From the NCBI GenBank assembly GCA_015487435.1, contig WFPU01000051.1, forward strand, positions 1 to 11,673: a DNA stretch of 11,673 nt, in the 5' to 3' direction. Each line of letters opens with the position of its first letter. Position 1 is the stretch's first letter. This document shows, one piece after another, positions 6,486 to 11,673 of this stretch. The notes beneath the pieces are model-generated. The model did not search any database, was not told the DNA's origin, and was given only the letters and a program-made list of their open reading frames with translations. This DNA comes from Sulfurimonas sp. GTDB taxonomy: Bacteria; Campylobacterota; Campylobacteria; Campylobacterales; Sulfurimonadaceae. Both the position numbers and the translations under genes were made by a program.

Positions 6486-6560
6486 TGGCTCCGGATACTG
6501 GATTCGAACCAGTGACCAAGTGATTAACAGTCACCTACTCTACCGCTGAGCTAATCCGGA
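6486..6560 (-). tRNA. tRNA-Asn (anticodon GUU), CCA encoded
   Basis: The minus strand folds as a standard tRNA. The acceptor arm TCCGGAT (6560-6554) pairs with ATCCGGA (6496-6490), followed by discriminator G at 6489 and an encoded CCA at 6488-6486. The T-arm carries GGTTCGAATCC. The anticodon loop reads CTGTTAA, giving anticodon GTT for asparagine codons AAC and AAU. Length is 75 bases with CCA. A consensus promoter lies just upstream. A run of six T follows soon after the CCA, but no separate terminator hairpin is visible. Confidence 0.97.
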
Positions 6561-6581
6561 ATGTGCTTGAATTGAGCCGAA

Positions 6582-6610
6582 ATTATACTTTATGAGTCGC
6601 TATTTGTCAA
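6582..6610 (-). promoter_or_regulatory. Consensus sigma-70 promoter of tRNA-Asn
   Basis: On the minus strand, TTGACA (6610-6605) and TATAAT (6587-6582) are both perfect and exactly 17 bases apart. Transcription should start near 6575, about 15 bases before the mature tRNA 5' end. The discriminator after the -10 box contains CGGC, the kind of GC-rich segment linked to stringent (ppGpp) control of stable RNA in other bacteria. The promoter begins 26 bases past the radical SAM stop, so the tRNA is transcribed separately. Confidence 0.85.
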
Positions 6611-6635
6611 GTTAAAATAGGCTATATTTGAAAAT

Positions 6636-7574
6636 TTACAATATTTTGTGTTTTTTTCTTTTCATATTGCCAAAAGGGACCAAAAAATCGAGGTTTGTTT
6701 CAGTTATTGTTTCTACTTTTTTATTATTTATAAGTTTAATTAAGCGATTTTTACTATCTTCATCAAACAATAAATTTATGTCATCCATCGTTAATGGTCT
6801 TTTGTCTAGTGTGTTCATTATCTCTTCATCACTATAGTGTGAGTTATTTGGCTCTGCATGTATTCTTGAGGCTATATGGATAGGTAAAGTACTATCAAAC
6901 ATCAAAGATATTTCGTGTAACTCTTTGTAGCTGATTCCACTAACAGGATATGCTGGTGGTCTATCTATCGTCCCCAAATCTATCCTATTGCAGTTGATTT
7001 TATTTAGGACATCATTAAGTTTTTTAACTTCATCTTTGTTATCATTTAAGCCATAAACAAAAAGTATCTCTATAAATAATTTTCCTTTAAATATTTGCGA
7101 AAATTCTATCACTTTTGATACTAAGTTAGATATATCTATGTTGGTATGAGGTCTATCGATTTTGTTAAATATATCTTTACTTACAGCATCAAGAGAGAGT
7201 TTAACTTGGTCTAGTTTTAACAGTGAGTTAAATACTTTTTTCTCACTAAGAGTTGCCGAGTTTGTAAGGATTAAAGTTTCAGCTTGAGCTTTAATTTTAT
7301 CTATCTCATCGATTAGTTCATCCATGTAAGGGTAAAGTGTTGGTTCACCATTTGCAGTGAGAGTTATGACATTTATATTCTCATTTAGATGAGATTTCAG
7401 TTCATCGATAATGGTTTTTACTTCAACACTGTTTTCTTGTTTAGAAACAGTAGCACTAGGGGCTAGTTCGCAGTAAAGACAGTCAAAGTTACATTGTTTT
7501 AGGGAAGGGGAGAGATCTACACCCAAAGAAGAACCGAATCTTCTTGAGTTTATAGGACCAAAAATTGTACTCAC
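6636..7574 (-). CDS. Radical SAM protein, COG0731-like
   Basis: A 312-residue protein. C28, C32 and C35 form the CX3CX2C motif (CNFDCLYCE) that holds the [4Fe-4S] cluster and binds S-adenosylmethionine. NGEP (75-78) is the radical SAM GGE-type element, and LILTNSATL with VKLSLDA are later strands of the partial TIM barrel. The N-terminal FGPINSRRFGSSLGVDLSP is characteristic of a group annotated as wyosine-synthase-like (COG0731), although bacteria generally lack wyosine, so the real substrate is unknown. The region past about 245 (SDEEIMNTLDKRPLTMDDI) looks like a winged-helix tail. The start is GTG at 7574-7572, overlapping the hemE TAG by one base; the conserved N-terminus begins there and the ribosome site is weak, so coupling to hemE translation is likely. 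From memory, a radical SAM gene also follows hemE in Campylobacter. Confidence 0.83.
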   Translation of the reverse strand: MSTIFGPINSRRFGSSLGVDLSPSLKQCNFDCLYCELAPSATVSKQENSVEVKTIIDELKSHLNENINVITLTANGEPTLYPYMDELIDEIDKIKAQAETLILTNSATLSEKKVFNSLLKLDQVKLSLDAVSKDIFNKIDRPHTNIDISNLVSKVIEFSQIFKGKLFIEILFVYGLNDNKDEVKKLNDVLNKINCNRIDLGTIDRPPAYPVSGISYKELHEISLMFDSTLPIHIASRIHAEPNNSHYSDEEIMNTLDKRPLTMDDINLLFDEDSKNRLIKLINNKKVETITETNLDFLVPFGNMKRKKHKIL

Positions 7575-8614
7575 TATTTTTTACTAACTCTTTGACATTC
7601 ACTAACAAAGTGAATAGCATTTTCAACTGGAACATCTGGAAGGATTCCGTGACCTAAGTTAAATATATGTCTTGAAGTACCCATAATATCTTGAATTTTT
7701 TGAACAGACTCTGTAATTTTCTCTTTAGAGTATAATCTACATGGCTCCATATTTCCTTGAAGAACATATTTTTCTCCAAGTTTTTCTTTTGCAAGTTCCA
7801 TCGGAGTTGACCAATCAACACCAAATACATCAAAGTTTCCATATACTTTATCTAAAAATGCAGGGATACCTTTAGGGAACATAATAACTGGAATATGTGG
7901 ATATTTTTCTTTTAAATACTCAGCAATCTCTACCATATATTTCCAAGAAAATTCATCATATAAGTCTGGCTCAATAGCAGCTGCCCAAGAATCAAAAATT
8001 TGAACTACATCTATACCACTTTGGATTTGTTTTTCCATATAAAGTTTTACAACTTCAGTTACTTTTGCAAGTATATTGTGTAAAAGTTTAGGATTAGAAT
8101 ACATCATTTTTTTACAAATATTGTAAGTTTTAGTACCTTGACCTTCTATCATATAAGTAGCAAGTGTCCATGGAGCACCAGTAAAACCGATAAGTGCTAT
8201 CTCATCGCCTCTTTCATCTAGTTGTTCACGAAGAAGTTTGATAGTATCAAATACATAAGTAAGTTTAGAAGCTGCTTCGTCTCCACCTATTAATCTGTCT
8301 AAATCAGCTTGTGAAGTAAGTGGATCACTAAATTTAGGACCTTCCCCTTTGATAAATGATAAATCCATCCCCATCTCATCAGGGATAACGAGGATATCAC
8401 TAAACAAAATTGCAGCATCTACACCAACAATATCAAGTGGTTGAATAGTAACCTCTGCTGCTTTTTTTGGATTGTGACAAAGATTTAAAAAATTTCCAGC
8501 CTCAGCTCTTACAGCCATATATTCTGGAAGATATCTTCCAGCTTGTCTCATCATCCAAACTGGAGTGTATGGAGTCTCTTTACCTAAACATGCGTCTACA
8601 AATATTTTACCCAT
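7574..8614 (-). CDS. hemE: Uroporphyrinogen decarboxylase
   Basis: A 346-residue cytoplasmic enzyme that removes four acetate carboxyls from uroporphyrinogen III to give coproporphyrinogen III in heme synthesis. The N-terminal PVWMMRQAGRYLPEY (18-32) is the family signature, with R23 and R27 contacting substrate carboxylates. FSDILV gives D73, the aspartate that binds the pyrrole nitrogens. GFTGAPWTLATYMIEG and the C-terminal FNLGHGILPDVP are also diagnostic. Length is normal for bacterial HemE. The ATG (8614-8612) overlaps the TAA of the upstream membrane protein gene by one base, and the 3' end overlaps the radical SAM GTG by one base, so translation is probably coupled along the string. 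Confidence 0.97.
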   Translation of the reverse strand: MGKIFVDACLGKETPYTPVWMMRQAGRYLPEYMAVRAEAGNFLNLCHNPKKAAEVTIQPLDIVGVDAAILFSDILVIPDEMGMDLSFIKGEGPKFSDPLTSQADLDRLIGGDEAASKLTYVFDTIKLLREQLDERGDEIALIGFTGAPWTLATYMIEGQGTKTYNICKKMMYSNPKLLHNILAKVTEVVKLYMEKQIQSGIDVVQIFDSWAAAIEPDLYDEFSWKYMVEIAEYLKEKYPHIPVIMFPKGIPAFLDKVYGNFDVFGVDWSTPMELAKEKLGEKYVLQGNMEPCRLYSKEKITESVQKIQDIMGTSRHIFNLGHGILPDVPVENAIHFVSECQRVSKK

Positions 8615-9126
8615 TATTTTTTACCAACTTTACTTAAGAAATATAATCCAACTGCTACAGCAGTTATTGAAAGCGCGAAGTATAACATATCTATCGCACC
8701 ATTATATTCTGTGTATCCAACTTTTTGAAAGAAACCAACAACAAGTACCATTACAATTACTTTTGAGATTTTATCTTTAAGTTGATCTAGTGAATGGATA
8801 GCTAAAATTTTATTTTCACTACCATCTTTTTTAGCTGGGTCTATATCTGAGATAAATAATTCATATAAACCGAATGCAAATAAAAGCATTACAACTCCAA
8901 TTAGATATAAATCAACGGCACCAATAATTCCACCAACTATATCTTGATGAAACTTCTCTGGATGCGCACCAGTTGCATAAGTTGTAAATACATATTTAGC
9001 TGTTACAACAATATCAATACTTGCAACAGCAAATAAAACTACAGCACCAATTAAACCAAATATTACAGCAAGTATTACTATAAATCTAGAGCTCCATAGA
9101 GCATTTTCAAATATTTTTTCTAACAT
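8614..9126 (-). CDS. UPF0114/YqhA family inner-membrane protein
   Basis: A 170-residue integral membrane protein with four predicted spans (about 13-36, 64-92, 120-136, 146-165). FENALWSSRFIVILAVIFGLIGA at the start and DIVGGIIGAVDLYLIGVVML in the second span match the UPF0114 (YqhA) family, whose biochemical role is not established. The loop ISDIDPAKK after span 2 is also typical. The ATG at 9126 lies two bases after the asd stop, with GAGG within the asd tail as ribosome site. Being placed between asd and hemE with almost no spacing implies co-expression, but does not by itself tie the protein to amino-acid or heme synthesis. Confidence 0.88.
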   Translation of the reverse strand: MLEKIFENALWSSRFIVILAVIFGLIGAVVLFAVASIDIVVTAKYVFTTYATGAHPEKFHQDIVGGIIGAVDLYLIGVVMLLFAFGLYELFISDIDPAKKDGSENKILAIHSLDQLKDKISKVIVMVLVVGFFQKVGYTEYNGAIDMLYFALSITAVAVGLYFLSKVGKK

Positions 9127-9128
9127 GG

Positions 9129-10166
9129 TTATTTTTCCTCTTGTAATTTAACCCATTTTTGGGCAATTCTAATTGCATTTGTTGCAGCACCAACTCTAAC
9201 TTGATCAGCTGAGTTAAACATCTGCATAATATTTGGCGAATATATATCTTTTCTGATTCTACCTACAAATGTAGTGTCAGTATCAGTTGAGATGATTGGC
9301 ATTGGGTATATTCCATTTTCTAAATCATCCATAACTTCTACATTTTCAAAGTTATCTAACGCTTCTCTAATCTTGTCTAAGTCAATATCAACACCATCTT
9401 CAAATGTAACAGTAATAGACTCAGCATGACTTCTTAAAACTGGAACTCTTACACATGTAGCAGCTACAGCAATTTCTTTTTTCATGATTTTTTGGGTCTC
9501 TTTGACCATCTTCATCTCCTCTTTTGTAAAACCATTTTCTTGAGGAGTATCTATGTGTGGTATAACATTTAGAGCAATTTGGTGGATAAATGCTTCTTTT
9601 TTAGCATCGCTAAGTTTAAATGCGAAAAAATCTTGCATCTGAGTAACTAACTCCTCCATACCAGCTTTACCAGCACCACTAACAGCTTGGTAAGTGCTAA
9701 CATCTACTCTTTTAATCCCATAAAGATTATCAAGTGGTTTTAATGTTTGAACCATTTGAATTGTTGAGCAGTTTGGATTTGCAATGATTCCAGTTTTTTC
9801 CCATAAAACAATATCTTCAGGGTTTACTTCTGGAACAACTAAAGGTACATCTTCATCCATTCTAAAGTGTGATGTATTATCAATAACTACAGCTCCACTC
9901 TCAACAGCATATTTAGCAAACTTTGCACTTATGCTTCCACCAGCGCTAAAAAAGGCTATATCGATTTCATGTTCACTAAATACAGTTTCAGTAAGCTCTT
10001 TTACTGTATGTTTAGAGCCATTAAACTCTATTTTTAAACCAGCAGAATTTACACTTGCAAGTGGTAAAAGCTCACCAATTGGAAAATCAATTTGCTCCAA
10101 TACGCGAAATAATTCTTCGCCAACTGCACCAGTTGCACCAACTACAGCTATGTTATATTTTTTCAT
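9129..10166 (-). CDS. asd: Aspartate-semialdehyde dehydrogenase
   Basis: A 345-residue enzyme from ATG 10166-10164. It reduces aspartyl phosphate to aspartate semialdehyde with NADPH, the branch step to lysine, meso-diaminopimelate for peptidoglycan, threonine and methionine. VVGATGAVGEEL is the NADP-binding glycine loop. NPNCSTIQMV carries the active-site cysteine (C133 from this start). QAVSGAGKAG and LRSHAES with the catalytic histidine follow. A GTG six bases upstream (10172) would add Met-Ile, but it leaves only about three bases after the AGAGGA site, whereas the ATG has about nine and gives the usual MKKYNIAVVGATG start. The ATG lies two bases after the flgR stop, so the pair is surely one transcript. 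Confidence 0.96.
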   Translation of the reverse strand: MKKYNIAVVGATGAVGEELFRVLEQIDFPIGELLPLASVNSAGLKIEFNGSKHTVKELTETVFSEHEIDIAFFSAGGSISAKFAKYAVESGAVVIDNTSHFRMDEDVPLVVPEVNPEDIVLWEKTGIIANPNCSTIQMVQTLKPLDNLYGIKRVDVSTYQAVSGAGKAGMEELVTQMQDFFAFKLSDAKKEAFIHQIALNVIPHIDTPQENGFTKEEMKMVKETQKIMKKEIAVAATCVRVPVLRSHAESITVTFEDGVDIDLDKIREALDNFENVEVMDDLENGIYPMPIISTDTDTTFVGRIRKDIYSPNIMQMFNSADQVRVGAATNAIRIAQKWVKLQEEK

Positions 10167-10168
10167 TA

Positions 10169-11320
10169 TCACAATCCTCTATTTTCTAAATGTAGTGAAT
10201 TGACATCAATAGTATTTCCATCACTTAAGATGGTAGCACGTTCAACTACTGAAATTAATTCACGAATATTTCCAGGCCAAGAATATTCTAAAAGTTGTTT
10301 CTTAGCATCATCACTAAATTTTTTTGACTCAAAACTATATTTTTTACAGTTGTTTTCTAAAGATATCTCTGCGATTTGGAGTATCTCATCTTTACGCTCT
10401 TTTAAAGGTGGGATATTCAAGGGAATTGTATTTAATCTATAGTACAAATCTTCTCTAAAGAGACCATCTTTAATCTTCTCACTTAAATTTGCATTTGTTG
10501 CAGATACTACACGAATATCTATCTTAATAGTTTTTGATGAACCAAGACGACGCACCTCTTTTTCTTGCAAAGCACGAAGAAGTTTTGCTTGAACACTTAC
10601 TGGCATCTCCCCAATCTCATCTAAAAACAGTGTACCACCATTTGCAAGTTCAAACTGACCAGTTTTAGCTTCACTCGCATCTGTAAAAGCACCTTTCTCG
10701 AACCCAAATAACTCACTCTCGATAAGTTGATCAGGGATAGCTGCCATGTTTATAGCAATAAACGGCTTTTTAGCACGAGGCGAGTTTTTATGGATATATG
10801 AAGCAAAAACCTCTTTACCAACACCACTTTGACCTAAAAGCAATATGCTTGCATCTGTTTTACTAGCTTTATCTGCAATATTAAGAGCACTTTGGAGAGC
10901 TTTAGATCTCCCTAAAAAACCAGTAGTTGATTTTTTCGTTTTTGCACTTTTAATTGCTGTTTTTTGTACTTTTTGAATTTTATCTTCACGCTTTATAGCA
11001 TTTACTAAGGTGTCAATATCAAAAGGTTTAAGTAAAAAATCTTTGACACCTAAATGAATTGATTCTATCGCTTTTTGTAAAGTTGCATTACCAGTCATAA
11101 TGATAACTTCATATTTGCCATTTAACTCTTTGACAAACTCTATACCGTCCATTTTTGGCATATTTATATCTGTAATAATTAAGTTAAAACTATCATCTAG
11201 TTTTTTAAGTGCATCGATAGCATTTTTAAATGTAACTACTTCAAACTCTTTATAATCCCCCATTGAGATTTCAAGAGATTTTCTCATGTTAATATCATCT
11301 TCGACGATTGCAATTTTCAC
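10169..11320 (-). CDS. flgR: Sigma-54-dependent response regulator without a DNA-binding domain (FlgR-like)
   Basis: A 383-residue NtrC-family activator. The receiver domain (about 1-115) has D51 as phosphoacceptor, T76 and K98. The AAA+ domain (about 134-365) has Walker A GQSGVGKE (163-170), Walker B GGTLFLDE (228-235), the sigma-54 contact loop GAFTDA (210-215; GAFTGA is usual) and the arginine-finger region FREDLYYRL (288-296). WPGNIREL (348-355) ends the lid subdomain, and the protein stops at 383 with no Fis-type helix-turn-helix. Helicobacter pylori FlgR has this architecture and activates sigma-54 flagellar genes without enhancer binding, with FlgS as sensor kinase. The flgR-asd order matches what I recall of Campylobacter jejuni. 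The start is GTG 11320-11318 with AAGG six bases upstream. Family and architecture are certain; the FlgR assignment is inferred. Confidence 0.85.
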   Translation of the reverse strand: MKIAIVEDDINMRKSLEISMGDYKEFEVVTFKNAIDALKKLDDSFNLIITDINMPKMDGIEFVKELNGKYEVIIMTGNATLQKAIESIHLGVKDFLLKPFDIDTLVNAIKREDKIQKVQKTAIKSAKTKKSTTGFLGRSKALQSALNIADKASKTDASILLLGQSGVGKEVFASYIHKNSPRAKKPFIAINMAAIPDQLIESELFGFEKGAFTDASEAKTGQFELANGGTLFLDEIGEMPVSVQAKLLRALQEKEVRRLGSSKTIKIDIRVVSATNANLSEKIKDGLFREDLYYRLNTIPLNIPPLKERKDEILQIAEISLENNCKKYSFESKKFSDDAKKQLLEYSWPGNIRELISVVERATILSDGNTIDVNSLHLENRGL

Positions 11321-11349
11321 AAAAAACCTTATTATTTGGCGGTATGTCT

Positions 11350-11673
11350 TTATTTTAAAGGGGCTATTCTAGCGAAATTATCATTAATATCGACTTTGAA
11401 ACATTTTGTTTTTAGTGTTAAGATAGTTGTGGAGGTGTTTTGAAGGTTGTTTGTTGTCTCATTATGATTTACATTAAGACCAATTTTATGGATGTAATTT
11501 CTAAATAATTCGTCATTTTTAGAAATAATCTCTATTAAATTTTTAGAGCCATCATTTTCTAAAATAATTGGTTGATAGGTATTACCATCACATTTTTTCA
11601 TTGATTTGGAGATTTGAAGGGAATCATTATAGATAGTAGCATCTTTAACCACATATCTATAAGAGATCAGATA
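11350..11673 (-). CDS. C-terminal part of an unrecognised gene upstream of flgR (cut by the window edge)
   Basis: The frame is open from the window edge to TAA at 11352-11350, giving 107 visible codons. A GTG at 11652-11650 exists, but the frame continues upstream without a stop (YLISYRYVVKD...), so it is probably internal and the true start lies outside. The visible part has no membrane span. It alternates charged segments (DATIYNDSLQISKSMKK) with possible strands near the end (STTILTLKTKCFKVDI) and contains two cysteines. It ends 29 bases before the flgR GTG, so co-transcription is likely. In Campylobacter jejuni, from memory, flgQ lies just upstream of flgR. Identity with FlgQ is a guess from position alone; I see no motif supporting it. 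Confidence 0.6.
   Translation of the reverse strand, partial: YLISYRYVVKDATIYNDSLQISKSMKKCDGNTYQPIILENDGSKNLIEIISKNDELFRNYIHKIGLNVNHNETTNNLQNTSTTILTLKTKCFKVDINDNFARIAPLK

Noticed and set aside
6628..6837. Plus-strand frame encoding a hydrophobic 69-residue peptide
   Set aside because: It is antisense to the C-terminal part of the radical SAM gene; the hydrophobicity comes from complementing lysine- and asparagine-rich codons.
7654..7842. Second minus-strand frame inside hemE
   Set aside because: It overlaps conserved hemE codons in another frame, with no independent support.
8565..8780. Plus-strand frame across the hemE/UPF0114 junction
   Set aside because: It runs antisense through two well-supported genes and has no ribosome site of note.
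10167..10172. GTG at 10172 as the asd start
   Set aside because: It leaves only about three bases after the AGAGGA site and adds two residues before the usual MKK start; the ATG at 10166 fits better.
9784..10203. Plus-strand open frame of 139 codons opposite asd
   Set aside because: It is the antisense shadow of the strongly conserved asd coding sequence; the Ser/Thr/Pro-rich product is typical of a shadow frame.
10169..10400. Frameshift that removed an HTH domain from flgR
   Set aside because: The region after the stop is the asd start, with no helix-turn-helix-like coding in any frame, so the short form seems genuine.
10200..10442. Plus-strand frame opposite the end of flgR
   Set aside because: It is antisense to the conserved AAA+ lid region and has no family resemblance.
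11321..11349. Sigma-54 promoter before flgR
   Set aside because: No GG-N10-GC type element was seen in the short gap; the gene more likely shares the upstream transcript.
11650..11652. GTG as the true start of the right-edge gene
   Set aside because: The frame stays open to the window edge, so a truncated longer gene is more likely.
1..11673. CRISPR array, insertion sequence, integrase, phage, toxin-antitoxin or restriction genes
   Set aside because: I found no spaced direct repeats, transposase motifs or defence-type domains in the genes visible here.

Overview
The window looks like chromosome from a low-GC Campylobacterota bacterium, most likely a Sulfurimonas-like genus. This rests on AT-rich coding, on recognisable hemE, asd and UPF0114 genes, and on a FlgR-type sigma-54 activator that lacks a DNA-binding domain and lies directly upstream of asd. 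From memory, flgR and asd are also adjacent in Campylobacter jejuni. The genus is inferred; no rRNA or other marker is present.

Left part (1-4627) is a surface-glycan or lipopolysaccharide (LPS) locus. It holds the 5' end of a family 4-like glycosyltransferase (minus strand, cut by the window edge), then a WaaP/InaA-type LPS kinase-like protein overlapping a WaaE/KdtX-like family 2 glycosyltransferase (both plus), a family 9 heptosyltransferase-like enzyme (minus) and a membrane-anchored LTA-synthase/phosphoglycerol-transferase-like enzyme (plus). Strand changes at almost every step, with two divergent promoter regions and a 15-bp convergent overlap. Together these genes would assemble and decorate an LPS core with sugars, phosphate and possibly a phospho-alcohol group.

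Middle part (4628-6635) holds small accessory genes: an exported Sel1-repeat protein, an unrecognised 133-residue cytoplasmic protein, a small predicted lipoprotein and a tRNA-Asn(GUU) gene. The tRNA has a consensus sigma-70 promoter and an encoded CCA end.

Right part (6636-11673, all minus strand) is one compact gene string. In transcription order it is the 3' end of an unrecognised gene, flgR, asd, a UPF0114/YqhA membrane protein, hemE and a radical SAM protein. From flgR onward the spacings run from a 1-nt overlap to 2 nt, so co-transcription and translational coupling are likely. The string mixes flagellar regulation, aspartate-family amino-acid synthesis, heme synthesis and probable tRNA modification.

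Non-ATG starts are frequent: GTG for the family 9 enzyme, the radical SAM protein and flgR; TTG for the membrane transferase and probably for the edge glycosyltransferase. I see no transposase, CRISPR array, integrase or phage gene, and no clearly new multi-gene system. The least explained items are the 133-residue protein, the short upstream ORF touching the edge glycosyltransferase start, the HTH-less flgR and the Ser nucleophile candidate in the membrane transferase.
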